Assembly: GCA_034421015.1 (NCBI GenBank)
Contig: DAOUKT010000022.1
Span: 1 to 64,000 of the forward strand
DNA length: 64,000 nucleotides
Direction of reading: 5' to 3'
Source: DAOUJW01 sp034421015
GTDB lineage: Bacteria; Chloroflexota; Dehalococcoidia; Lucifugimonadales; UBA2985
Below are positions 1-10,343 of the stretch, piece by piece. Every line of letters starts with the position of its first letter. Position 1 is the stretch's first letter. The translations under genes were made by a program, and so were the position numbers. The notes under the pieces were generated by a model. The model did not search any database. It saw only the letters and a program-made list of their open reading frames with translations, and was not told the origin of the DNA.

Positions 1-2
1 AC

Positions 3-131
3 AGGAACAACACCGTGGACATCACGCTGGTCGTACCCGTCGATGATGATTCCTCTGAACCTGATTCCCCCGAGCCTGAGTCCCCTGAGCCTGAGTGCTT
101 GTCATTTGCGTCCGCCGAATCTTTGTGTTGA
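3..131 (+). CDS. 3' end of a CDS with an acidic Pro/Glu-rich tail (partial)
   Basis: An open frame enters from the left edge and ends at TGA 129-131, giving 42 residues. It begins with a beta-strand-like hydrophobic stretch (VDITLVVPVDDD) followed by repeated Glu-Pro-Glu-Ser-Pro units and a short tail with two cysteines. The low-complexity acidic Pro/Glu repeat resembles linkers and tails of secreted or surface proteins. No family can be named from so little sequence, and the upstream part is outside the window. The frame could also be chance, although the strand-like start and repetitive acidic run look coding. Confidence 0.4.
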   Translation, partial: RNNTVDITLVVPVDDDSSEPDSPEPESPEPECLSFASAESLC

Positions 132-194
132 GGTTCGCCCTAGAAGTATAGTTGGCGGTGAGTCTCAACCATAGGTCGAAGTTGCCATGCCCAT

Positions 195-332
195 CTATTC
201 CCAGGGCAGGCCATTGATAGTCACCCGTCGGCTCCGCTCATGTGGCAACTCACCGCCCCAGCAGGCGACGGAGCCGTCCACCTTAACCCCGCAGGTGTGA
301 TGAACACCCGCGCTGAAGGAGGTGAACTCCCC
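195..332 (-). pseudogene. In-frame RCC1 repeat remnant beyond the premature stop
   Basis: Reading on past the TAG of the RCC1 lipoprotein in the same frame gives 45 more codons before TAG at 195-197. The first part is an eighth RCC1 repeat (GEFTSFSAGVHHTCGV, then VDGSVACWG), and the end is divergent. This is best read as the original C-terminus of the gene above, now disconnected by one substitution (GAG to TAG). Readthrough or a sequence error are alternatives. Confidence 0.7.
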
Positions 333-1364
333 CTACGGCGGCGTCGCTTGGCCCATCCAATTGGCCCCCCAGCAGGCGACGGAGCCGTCCGTCATCACAC
401 CGCAGGTATGATTTCCCCCGGCACTAACCGAGGCGAACTCACCCTCCGGCGGCGTCGATCCGCCCTCTTCATCGTACCCCCAGCAGGCGACGGAGCCGTC
501 CGTCTTCACTCCGCAGGTGTGCCACCTCCCGGTGCTGATGCCGGCGAACTCGCCCTCCGGCGTCGTCGACCGGCCTTGCGCATCAGAACCCCAGCAGGCC
601 ACCGTGCCGTCCGTCCTTAGCCCGCAGGTGAAGCCGACCCCGGTACCGACGCTGGCGAACTCACCCTCCGGCGGCGTCGCTTCGCCCTCTCTATCCCACC
701 CCCAGCAGGCCACCGTGCCGTCCGTCCTCACTCCGCAGGTATGATATCCCCCGGCACTAACCGAGGCGAACTCACCCTCCGGCGGCGTGGCCTGGCCATA
801 ATCATCCCATCCCCAGCAGGCTACGGCGCCGTCCGTCCTCACTCCGCAGGTATGATATCCCCCGGCACTAACCGAGGCGAACTCACCCTCCGGCGGCGTG
901 GACTCGCCCTCTCTATCCGACCCCCAGCAGGCCACGCCGCCGTCCACCCTCAAACCGCAGGTGCCATCATCCCCGGCACTAACCGAGGCGAACTCACCCT
1001 CAGGCGGCGTGGACTCGCCACTATCATCCCGCCCCCAGCAGGTCACGGAGCCGTCCGTCTTCACTCCGCAGGTATGACGTCCCCCGGCGCTAACCGACGC
1101 GAACTTCGTCTTCCCTGCCCGTCCGTTTACATCTTCAACCATGCGCGCGTCAGCCGTGGCGCTGGCCTCCACAGTGGACTCCGTCGCTTCCGTCGTCGGT
1201 GTGGCTCCCGTGTTCCTGCCGCCTCCGTCGCCGGTCCCCGCGGCCTCCGTAGGCCGCTCCCCAGCGGCCGGCGTAGAGCCGCTTGGTTCCTCTCCTCCGC
1301 AGGCGGCAAGGGCCAGAACAAGCGCTGCCACAGCAAGGTATGCAATCGTTGAATAGATTCTCAT
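333..1364 (-). CDS. RCC1-repeat lipoprotein, ended by a nonsense codon in its last repeats
   Basis: The protein has 343 residues. The N-terminus has a signal peptide with lipobox LALAAC, so a lipid-anchored surface protein is expected. A Ser/Thr/Gly/Glu-rich linker to about residue 85 follows, then seven tandem RCC1-type repeats of about 37 residues (111 bp). Each carries FASVSAG, HTCGV, DGSVACWG and TPPEGE blocks and two cysteines. RCC1 repeats form beta-propeller blades; the bacterial secreted versions have no established role. The seventh repeat stops where every other repeat has GAG for Glu: here the codon is TAG (complement 333-335). In-frame repeat sequence continues beyond it, so this copy looks recently truncated. 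The near-identical DNA repeats are prone to recombination. Confidence 0.85.
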   Translation of the reverse strand: MRIYSTIAYLAVAALVLALAACGGEEPSGSTPAAGERPTEAAGTGDGGGRNTGATPTTEATESTVEASATADARMVEDVNGRAGKTKFASVSAGGRHTCGVKTDGSVTCWGRDDSGESTPPEGEFASVSAGDDGTCGLRVDGGVACWGSDREGESTPPEGEFASVSAGGYHTCGVRTDGAVACWGWDDYGQATPPEGEFASVSAGGYHTCGVRTDGTVACWGWDREGEATPPEGEFASVGTGVGFTCGLRTDGTVACWGSDAQGRSTTPEGEFAGISTGRWHTCGVKTDGSVACWGYDEEGGSTPPEGEFASVSAGGNHTCGVMTDGSVACWGANWMGQATPP

Positions 1365-1647
1365 AGTGGGTTCCTCTCTTTCATCGGATTTTCGTTAGCG
1401 GTCCGGTTGTCGCTCATGGTCGTGGAAAGACTGATGAAGCCGCTACCAAAGAGAATTGCCTCGCCAGTCGAGGTTCCCTGAAAGTTGGTTGAGTTGTCTG
1501 AATGAGGAGAAGGTCAACTTAGATTGGACCGGCCCGCACGCCAACTGAGTACTCCTTCGTGGGATACTTGTGCCACGAACGGCTATTTGAGAGATTCTCA
1601 TGGGCCTAATGAATCCTACTAGGGTTGATGCCACGTCTTGTCCCCCC
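1365..1647. other. Intergenic stretch without a recognisable gene
   Basis: This 283-bp stretch lies upstream of the RCC1 lipoprotein and downstream of coxG, both on the minus strand. A GAGAGGA-type ribosome site precedes the lipoprotein start at 1364. I see no convincing ORF, repeat or RNA structure in the rest; it presumably holds the lipoprotein promoter. Confidence 0.4.
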
Positions 1648-2082
1648 TCACCCCACCTTCTCCTGCAGCCGCTCAAAGAAGCGGTCGAACTGGGACTTGG
1701 CCGCGCTGCTCATGAACCGCTGGCCCACGCGCGCCAGGGCGCCCGTCACCGTCACGTCGCCGTCGAAGGTGACGGAGGTGCCGTCGCCGTCCGGTGTGAG
1801 GGAGACCAGGGCGTCGCCCGCCAGGTTGGTCATGGGGCCGATGCCCGTGACCTTCATCCGGTAGGATGACAGATGCTCCCTGTCCGATATCTCCATTGTG
1901 CCGTTGAATGAGCCTGAGAAGACGCCGACCTTCACCCCAACCTCGATCTCGTAGCTGTCGGGCGCGACGGTGGTGATCTTCTGGACGCCCGGAATGCAGT
2001 CGCTCACGACTGCGGGGTCCAGGAGGGCGTCCCAGACGCGCTCTGGGTCGGCGTTGAACTTGTATGTGCCGTTGACTTTCAT
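1648..2082 (-). CDS. coxG: CoxG-family SRPBCC protein
   Basis: The protein has 144 residues and matches the carbon monoxide dehydrogenase subunit G (CoxG) branch of the START/SRPBCC lipid-binding fold. It opens with the typical strand (MKVNGTYKFNADPERVW), followed by a DPAVVSDCIPGV segment and the glycine-rich middle strands. CoxG is implicated in membrane association of CO dehydrogenase in carboxydotrophs and, in other actinobacterial work, in carrying a lipid electron carrier. This copy is short and lacks the hydrophobic C-terminal anchor of longer CoxG proteins. It is divergent from coxSLMDE, 236 bp away, consistent with a role alongside that enzyme. Confidence 0.85.
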   Translation of the reverse strand: MKVNGTYKFNADPERVWDALLDPAVVSDCIPGVQKITTVAPDSYEIEVGVKVGVFSGSFNGTMEISDREHLSSYRMKVTGIGPMTNLAGDALVSLTPDGDGTSVTFDGDVTVTGALARVGQRFMSSAAKSQFDRFFERLQEKVG

Positions 2083-2104
2083 GGGGGAACTATAGCACGG
2101 GGCG

Positions 2105-2232
2105 GGGGCATTGTGCAGGCGCGCGCCTCCCGACCATTCCTGCGGAAGCAGGAATCCAGAGCTTTGGTCGGAGTCGACGCCCCTCCCACTCCCCTGGATT
2201 CCCGCTCGGGGGCGGGAATGACGGGAGTATGA
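2105..2232. repeat. Dispersed repeat with CCTGCGGAAGCAGG and CGGGAATGACGG arms
   Basis: The coxG-coxS gap contains a hairpin (ATTCCTGCGGAAGCAGGAAT) preceded by GGCGCGCGCCTCCCGACC and followed by a second, imperfect CCCGCTCGGGGGCGGG hairpin and GAATGACGG. The same blocks occur near 13.95, 17.2 and 38.15 kb. It is probably a partial copy of the family described at 17125-17286. It lies between divergent genes and may coincide with their promoters. Confidence 0.65.
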
Positions 2233-2318
2233 TTCGCCTTGTCAACCCAGGCGCCGTTTGCTACACTCGCCAGAGAGAAATGTGTGCGCAGAACCCATTG
2301 TAGCGCTTCAAGGGGGTG

Positions 2319-2798
2319 ATGAATTTGAAGGTATCAGTGGAGATCACCATCAACGGAAAGGCCTACAGCGGTGAGGTGGAGCCGCGCCAGCTGCTCGTTC
2401 ACTTCATCCGGGAGAACGCGGGGCTGACGGGCACGAAGGTGGGGTGCGACACAAGCCAGTGCGGCTCCTGCACTGTGCAGCTTGACGGGACGACTGCCAA
2501 GGCCTGCACGGTGCTCACGGCCCAGGCGTCCGGCAGCTCCGTAAAGACAATCGAGGGGCTGTCCGACGGCGTCGACCTGCACCCGCTCCAGGAGGCTTTC
2601 TGGAACAACCACGCCCTGCAGTGCGGGTTCTGTACGCCCGGTATGATAATGGCGGCGGACGAGCTTCTGCGGACCAACCCATCACCGACGCGCGAGGAGA
2701 TACGCCACGGGCTGGAGGGCAACATCTGCCGGTGCACCGGCTATCAGAATATCGTCCTGGCGGTGGAGAACGCCGCCGGCGTGATGAGAGGCGGTTAG
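2319..2798 (+). CDS. coxS: CO dehydrogenase-like small subunit (2Fe-2S)
   Basis: The protein has 159 residues, the usual length for the iron-sulfur subunit of molybdenum hydroxylases. The plant-type ferredoxin domain has Cys43, Cys48, Cys51 and Cys63 (GCDTSQCGSC). The helical second domain has Cys102, Cys105, Cys137 and Cys139 (CGFC and CRCTGY), so two 2Fe-2S clusters pass electrons from Mo to FAD. ATG 2319 is preferred over the adjacent GTG 2316; AAGGGGG lies just upstream. The stop is three bases before coxL. The S-L-M order is the one usually seen for form II and related hydroxylases, whereas form I is M-S-L. Confidence 0.95.
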   Translation: MNLKVSVEITINGKAYSGEVEPRQLLVHFIRENAGLTGTKVGCDTSQCGSCTVQLDGTTAKACTVLTAQASGSSVKTIEGLSDGVDLHPLQEAFWNNHALQCGFCTPGMIMAADELLRTNPSPTREEIRHGLEGNICRCTGYQNIVLAVENAAGVMRGG

Positions 2799-2801
2799 GC
2801 C

Positions 2802-5144
<2,343 letters not shown>

Positions 5145-5158
5145 AACGGAGGCCAGCA

Positions 5159-6025
5159 ATGTATCCAGCACAGACAAACTACCATCGCGCCGGCTCGGTG
5201 GCCGAGGCGGTGCAGTTGCTCGCCGCCAACGAGGGCGCGAAGGTCCTGGCCGGCGGCCACAGCCTCATCCCGGCGATGAAGCTGCGCCTGGCCGTGCCCT
5301 CAGTCCTGGTGGACATCGGGCGCATTGAGGCCCTCAAGGGCGTCACGCTGAACGGCGGCGCGCTGTCCATTGGCGCGCTGACTACCTTTGCCGAAATTGC
5401 GTCGAGCGACCTGGTCAAGGCCCACGCGCCGCTTCTGGCAGAGGCGACGGGCGTTGTGGGCGACCCGGCGGTGCGCAACCGCGGCACCATCGGTGGCAAC
5501 GTGTCTCACGGCGACCCGGCCTCCGATCCGCCGACGGCCCTGACCGCCCTTGGAGCTACCTACAACGTCAGCGGGCCCGGCGGCGACCGCAGCATAGCGG
5601 CGTCGGACTTCCCGACCGGGTTTCTGGAGAACGCCCTGCAGGACAACGAGATTCTCACAAGCGTTTCGGTTCCGGCAACCCCGGCCGCGTCAGGCTCCGC
5701 ATACGTCAAGTTCCCACATCCCGCGTCCCGCTACGCCGTCGTCGGCGCGGCGGCCATAGTCGCGGTTCAGGGCGGAATCTGCACCTCGGCAAGCGTGGTC
5801 ATCGGTGGCGTGGAGACGACGCCGACCAGGGCGTCTGCGGTCGAGACGGTCCTTGTCGGTTCGGACCTGGGCGAGAGCGCGCTCGGAGCGGCTGCAATGG
5901 CTCTCCCGAACGACCTCACGGGTGACCCCATGAGCGACATCTTTGCCTCCGACGAGTACCGCAGGTCGATGGCGGCTGTGTACCTGTACCGGGCCCTCGG
6001 GGTTGCTGCGTCGCGCGCCGGGTAG
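5159..6025 (+). CDS. coxM: CO dehydrogenase-like medium subunit (FAD)
   Basis: The protein has 288 residues. The N-terminal FAD-binding domain shows LAGGHSLIPAMKLR and the pyrophosphate-binding GTIGGNVSHGDPASD. The C-terminal CO-dehydrogenase flavoprotein domain is present (SRYAVVGAAA). It takes electrons from CoxS and hands them to the respiratory chain. An upstream in-frame ATG at 5120 would overlap coxL by 25 bp. ATG 5159 is preferred because GGAGG lies 6 bp before it and the protein then starts at the usual MYPAQTNYHR. The gene follows coxL by 14 bp and is 14 bp before coxD, so it belongs to the same operon. Confidence 0.93.
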   Translation: MYPAQTNYHRAGSVAEAVQLLAANEGAKVLAGGHSLIPAMKLRLAVPSVLVDIGRIEALKGVTLNGGALSIGALTTFAEIASSDLVKAHAPLLAEATGVVGDPAVRNRGTIGGNVSHGDPASDPPTALTALGATYNVSGPGGDRSIAASDFPTGFLENALQDNEILTSVSVPATPAASGSAYVKFPHPASRYAVVGAAAIVAVQGGICTSASVVIGGVETTPTRASAVETVLVGSDLGESALGAAAMALPNDLTGDPMSDIFASDEYRRSMAAVYLYRALGVAASRAG

Positions 6026-6039
6026 ACGCATCAGACGGA

Positions 6040-6987
6040 GTGACGCAGAAGTTGGAGCAGACCACAGCGGCCTCCATCCCTGCCTCGGTTGACGACCTTC
6101 AGGCCGCGCTCCGCAAGGAGCTGTACGTCGCCGACCGGGTGCTGGCTATGTCCATCTACCTGGCCTTGCAACTGCGGCGACCGCTCTTCCTGGAAGGGGA
6201 GGCGGGCGTCGGCAAGACGGAGGTGGCCAAGGCGTTGTCGTCCGCGCTGGGCGCGCGGCTCATCCGGCTGCAGTGCTACGAGGGGCTGGACGTGAGCCAG
6301 GCCGTCTACGAGTGGAACTACTCTCGTCAGCTTCTTCACATCAGGCTGCTTGAGGCTTCAGGCGGAGTCGACCGGCAGGACGCCGAGCGTGAGCTTTTCA
6401 GCGAGGAGTTCCTGATAAAGCGGCCCCTGCTCCAGGCCCTTGAGGGCTCCGGCCCCACGGTGCTGCTCATTGACGAGCTTGACCGCGCCGACGAGGAGTT
6501 CGAGGGCTACCTTCTGGAGATGCTGTCCGACTTCCAGATAACCATCCCGGAAGTCGGCACGTACAGGGCCGAAGAGCCGCCGGTGGTGGTCATCACCTCC
6601 AACCGCACCCGCGAAATCCACGACGCTCTGAAGCGGCGGTGCCTGTACTACTGGATAGACTATCCGGACCTGGACAAGGAGATGCAGATCGTCCGTAGCA
6701 AGGTCCCGGCCGCGGAGCAGAGGCTGGCTGAGCAGGTGACGGCCTTCGTGCAGGAGCTGCGCAGCACGGAGCTGTACAAGGTGCCGGGAGTCGCTGAGAC
6801 CCTGGACTGGACGGCGGCGCTGGTAAGCCTGAACGAGAACGAGCTCAGCCCCTCGGTCATAGACGACACCCTGGGCGTAATGCTGAAGTACCGGGAGGAC
6901 GTGGAGATGGTGAGGGGGGAGCAGACCCGCGCTCTGCTCAACCGGGCGCTGCAACGCGGGACCCGGCGCGGTGGCAGGCGTGGCTAG
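6040..6987 (+). CDS. coxD: MoxR-type AAA+ ATPase, CoxD
   Basis: The protein has 315 residues and starts at GTG with CGGAG just upstream. Walker A is GEAGVGKT (about residues 53-60), Walker B is VLLIDELDRADEEFE, and sensor 1 is VVITSNRTREIHDALKRRC. CoxD is the MoxR-family chaperone that, in carboxydotrophs, inserts the sulfur/metal part of the CO dehydrogenase active site. In a form II context its exact job is unproven, but genes of this type regularly accompany Mo hydroxylases. The gene overlaps coxE by 17 bp, so translational coupling of the ATPase with its VWA partner is likely. Confidence 0.92.
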   Translation: MTQKLEQTTAASIPASVDDLQAALRKELYVADRVLAMSIYLALQLRRPLFLEGEAGVGKTEVAKALSSALGARLIRLQCYEGLDVSQAVYEWNYSRQLLHIRLLEASGGVDRQDAERELFSEEFLIKRPLLQALEGSGPTVLLIDELDRADEEFEGYLLEMLSDFQITIPEVGTYRAEEPPVVVITSNRTREIHDALKRRCLYYWIDYPDLDKEMQIVRSKVPAAEQRLAEQVTAFVQELRSTELYKVPGVAETLDWTAALVSLNENELSPSVIDDTLGVMLKYREDVEMVRGEQTRALLNRALQRGTRRGGRRG

Positions 6988-8290
6988 CGAGCAGCCCGGC
7001 CACATTCTCCACAACCTGCTCCTCTTCGGCCACCTGCTCAGGCGTCTCGGCCTCAACGTCCATGAGGGCCGCATGGTGGACGCCGTCCGCCTGCTGGAGG
7101 ACATCGGCGTGACCCGCCGTGTGGATGTGTGGTCGGCCTTGCGCACTCTCCTTGTGCATCGCAGGGACGATCTTCCTCTCTTCGACGAGGCCTTCGAGGT
7201 GTTCTGGCGCCAGCGCAAGGACCGCACGTCGTCCCTGGACCTACGTTCAATGGGCGAGCAGCGACGCTACCGGCGAGTGGAGGCCGGGCCGCCACCGCCG
7301 GGGCAGTCGGCCGACGGCTCGGACTTGGCGCCCCAAGACCCGGAAGAGCAGTACGACCGCATCGACCTGACGCGGACCTTCAGCGCGCGCGAGGTGCTGC
7401 GAGAGAAGGACTTCGCCGAGTTCACGCCCGATGAGGTGCGACAGGCCCGTCAGCTGATGGCGTCGCTACAGTGGAACCCGGGCCTGAGGCTCACCCGACG
7501 CCAGGAGCGCGGCAGAGGGCCGAAGCTGGACGTGCGCCGGACGCTGCGGGACAACGCGCAGTTCGGCGGCGAGCTTCTGCACCTGAAGACCCGACGCCGC
7601 AAGGAGAAGGCCCGCCGCCTGGTGGTCATCTGCGACGTGAGCGGCTCAATGGAGCGGTACACCCGTATGCTGCTCCACTTCATACACAGCCTCTACGCTG
7701 GCCTGGAGAGCCGGGTGGAGGCGTTCCTGTTCGCAACGCGGCTGACCCGCGTCACCAAGCAGCTTGGGCAGCGTGACATCGACCAGGCCGTGAGCGAGGT
7801 ATCCAGGGCCGTGCCGGACTGGTCTGGCGGGACGCGCATCGGCGAGGCGCTCAGGGAGTTCAACTATCGATGGGCGCGCAGGACGCTGGGCTGGGGCTCC
7901 ATTGTGCTCATCGTGTCCGATGGCTGGGACCGCGGCGAGCCTGATGAGTTGAGCGAGGAGATGGCTCGGCTGCAGCGTAGCTGCCGGCGGCTGATATGGC
8001 TGAACCCGCTGGCCGGCGCCGAGGACTACGAGCCTCTTACCCAGGGCATGCGGGCTGCCGCGCCCTACATCGACGACCTGCTGCCGGTGCACAACCTGGC
8101 CGCGCTCCTGGACCTGGCGCGCCACCTGAACGGGCTGAACTCAAGCTGGCCGGTACGCAGGCAGGGCAACTCGGAGCCGCAGGACGAGGCGCAGGCTGTG
8201 GCAGCGGCGGAGCCGCCGGGCCAGCGCTCGTGGCACCGAGCCACCAACCCCTCCTTCCGCCATCCCATGTGGGGCCGCGGGACGGGGTAG
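6971..8290 (+). CDS. coxE: VWA-domain protein, CoxE
   Basis: The protein has 439 residues and starts at GTG inside the end of coxD. The C-terminal half is a von Willebrand A domain with an intact MIDAS motif (CDVSGSM, about residue 222) and later GGTRIGEAL and SDGWDRGEP metal-site loops. The N-terminal half is helical and charged. CoxE pairs with the MoxR ATPase CoxD in maturation of the Mo enzyme. The last 50 residues are Gln/Ala-rich and probably disordered. It closes the operon: the next 186 bp hold no gene and the following genes run in the opposite direction. Confidence 0.92.
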   Translation: MAGVASEQPGHILHNLLLFGHLLRRLGLNVHEGRMVDAVRLLEDIGVTRRVDVWSALRTLLVHRRDDLPLFDEAFEVFWRQRKDRTSSLDLRSMGEQRRYRRVEAGPPPPGQSADGSDLAPQDPEEQYDRIDLTRTFSAREVLREKDFAEFTPDEVRQARQLMASLQWNPGLRLTRRQERGRGPKLDVRRTLRDNAQFGGELLHLKTRRRKEKARRLVVICDVSGSMERYTRMLLHFIHSLYAGLESRVEAFLFATRLTRVTKQLGQRDIDQAVSEVSRAVPDWSGGTRIGEALREFNYRWARRTLGWGSIVLIVSDGWDRGEPDELSEEMARLQRSCRRLIWLNPLAGAEDYEPLTQGMRAAAPYIDDLLPVHNLAALLDLARHLNGLNSSWPVRRQGNSEPQDEAQAVAAAEPPGQRSWHRATNPSFRHPMWGRGTG

Positions 8291-8476
8291 GGGAGGGGGA
8301 GTGTATGCTGTTCACTTGGGCCAGAGTTTACGCGACTTACTATGTGAAAGCAGACAGCGAGGCAAAGCATGTTTAGCTGGTTGTCTCTGAGCCTAGAGCC
8401 TCTACACATGCTGAAAGTCCAGCCATGGGCTCTCTGCTGAAGGATGGAATAGGGATGTATTCTTAGCTATATCATG

Positions 8477-9601
8477 TCATACTAGAGAGACATTTCTGGG
8501 ATTACGGAGTTGGAACCTGTTGCCTACGGGGTGTATGTCGCCGTCTAGGCTGATGTAACGATGGTCACGGAAAGCCTGGATAACAATGTCATAATCTGAC
8601 TCGCTGAATTCGACTCGGATACGCACTAGGCGTCCATCTCTGTTGGACACGATGTCCGCAATTCCATCAAAGTCGTTTGGGTCGTCTTTTTCCAACAACA
8701 CTACCTGCGCCTCAAGTTGTTCATCGAACGAAGGTTCGTCTCGGCGAAATGACTTTGCTGCCTCAACGAGGATTTCTGCATAGTCAACCGAGAACGAAAA
8801 GCGTGATTCGGTAGTATTGGAAGGTCGAACATCAGCCCAAGCGAGATCTATCTCTATTCCGCGTGCTTTCTTGGCCAACTCGGCGACAGAGTCACAGAGG
8901 TTGGCACTAACTCCATGGGATACCATCTGACGAAATGGTTCCAACGAATCCTTAGTAACTACCTCAGATATAGCTGTGCTGGAATACTTCAGGGCCTCCG
9001 CGAGCTTTAGAGTGGCAAGACGGGGGAATGGAGCGCGGAAATCGTCACCAAAGTCTTCTTGAGTTCCAAACCCTGCTGGGACAGGAGAATGGAGAGTAAT
9101 GGAGTATCCTCTTGTATACCCCGGAAGGGCCTGTACATTGTCGAGGTACTCTGCTATATCCGAGCTAATCTTGCCGCGGTAGGCTGCCCGTGGCTTCTCT
9201 GCAGCGCGAGCTGCAGAAGCCAGCATGTTGTATGAGTCGTTCAGGAGACTTGCACTTTGGCGCAGCGACAGTGACTCATTGTCAGGTCCTGTGATAGAGC
9301 GGACATGTATAACGTCAGCACCTACAGCCGAAAGATCGTAGAACACATCAAGCTGTGAGCGCTCCTCGGCTGCGGCCAAGACAGCGACTGCGTCAGACAT
9401 GCTTTCTACGTAATCAGCAATTGTGTTTCTAGTGGGGACCAGTATCTCCCAAGTTTGCCCAAGTTGTTCCTTGGCGTAAATTGACGCCGGCCTTTCGCCC
9501 CACGATCCAAGGTCGTGCCAACCATGCATATTGAGGTAGGTACGTAAACTGACTATTGACAGATTGGATAGGGCACCCCGGTCCCTTATCTGTACTAGCA
9601 T
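8477..9601 (-). CDS. Uncharacterised 374-residue protein paired with a DUF4365-like nuclease
   Basis: I do not recognise the family. The protein is soluble, mixed alpha/beta, with no signal peptide, membrane segment or Cys-rich motif. Its middle (residues 60-190) looks helical and the last 100 residues look strand-rich. Its start overlaps the stop of the upstream gene in ATGCTAG, so the two proteins are probably made together. Base composition is visibly AT-richer than the cox genes and PEP carboxylase on either side, suggesting acquisition by transfer. A partner or effector in a two-gene defence or mobile cassette is possible, but that is inference from context only. Confidence 0.75.
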   Translation of the reverse strand: MLVQIRDRGALSNLSIVSLRTYLNMHGWHDLGSWGERPASIYAKEQLGQTWEILVPTRNTIADYVESMSDAVAVLAAAEERSQLDVFYDLSAVGADVIHVRSITGPDNESLSLRQSASLLNDSYNMLASAARAAEKPRAAYRGKISSDIAEYLDNVQALPGYTRGYSITLHSPVPAGFGTQEDFGDDFRAPFPRLATLKLAEALKYSSTAISEVVTKDSLEPFRQMVSHGVSANLCDSVAELAKKARGIEIDLAWADVRPSNTTESRFSFSVDYAEILVEAAKSFRRDEPSFDEQLEAQVVLLEKDDPNDFDGIADIVSNRDGRLVRIRVEFSESDYDIVIQAFRDHRYISLDGDIHPVGNRFQLRNPRNVSLV

Positions 9602-10080
9602 AACGCATCTCCCCTATTGGCTTTTTGCATAAGGTCAACTAGCTGCGCATGATCAAACACGTTATTTGTGGGAATCTCAACCGTTACACTGGAGATGTTG
9701 GTAGTATCCGGTTTGTCGGCAAGACATATCCAGTAAGCACAGCGCCGAAGGCAAAGCTCTTCATCGGTTTGGTTGATCCACTCAGATTGCTCCGGTGGCA
9801 TCAACAAGACAATCAGGATACGCGGAATCAGAGTATCTGCCCTCAGGTCGTTGTAGTTCTTTATTGGTAGGGGGAAATGCAGATCGTTTCCAATCATTAT
9901 GTTCTGAGTAGTTGCCTTAGCCTGGAAATTTAGCTGAGGCTTTCGACCAAAGCTGGCCAGCAGGATTCCGTCTACACTGTCTGTGTCCGGTTCAGGTTTG
10001 GATATTTGATACCCTGCACTTGCTGCAACGGCCCGTATGTATGCCATTGAGAATTGCTCCATCTGCATATTTGGAGTCAT
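9595..10080 (-). CDS. DUF4365-like PD-(D/E)XK nuclease-fold protein
   Basis: The protein has 161 residues. After an N-terminal helix (MEQFSMAYIRAVAASAGY) come TDSVDGILL and LNFQAKATT, matching the Asp ... Gln-x-Lys core of DUF4365 and other restriction-like nuclease folds. DUF4365 domains occur alone or fused in defence and mobile islands, and no specific substrate is established. It is the first gene of a two-gene minus-strand unit and overlaps the next gene by 7 bp. It shares the AT-rich composition of its partner. Nuclease activity is predicted only from the fold motif. Confidence 0.7.
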   Translation of the reverse strand: MTPNMQMEQFSMAYIRAVAASAGYQISKPEPDTDSVDGILLASFGRKPQLNFQAKATTQNIMIGNDLHFPLPIKNYNDLRADTLIPRILIVLLMPPEQSEWINQTDEELCLRRCAYWICLADKPDTTNISSVTVEIPTNNVFDHAQLVDLMQKANRGDALC

Positions 10081-10343
10081 GTTCCTAGTGCCCCTTCAAG
10101 AAAACGATTACCCATAAAATCACCTGCTGGGAACTAACCTTGGGCGTAGTATAGCGGAAATGGGCATCTGGTAGTTATATCTTGGCAGTCGACTCGACGC
10201 GAAAGGTGTAATCTTGGCTACAGCCGTGAGGCTTGAGGCCTCTCCTCACTTTAGCCCAATTATACGGAACGTTTGTACTTATTACAAGGGGCATTCCTAG
10301 AGATGGTAATATCTGCATTTACCAGTACTCCAAACTCAATTTA

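Noticed and set aside
240..1080. Regular ~111-bp direct repeats that might suggest a CRISPR or satellite
   Set aside because: The repeats are contiguous with no unique spacers and translate as RCC1 repeats on the minus strand.
8304..8375. A 23-codon frame (ATG 8304) after coxE as a micropeptide
   Set aside because: It has no paralogue, no conserved pattern and only a weak purine stretch upstream, so chance is as likely.
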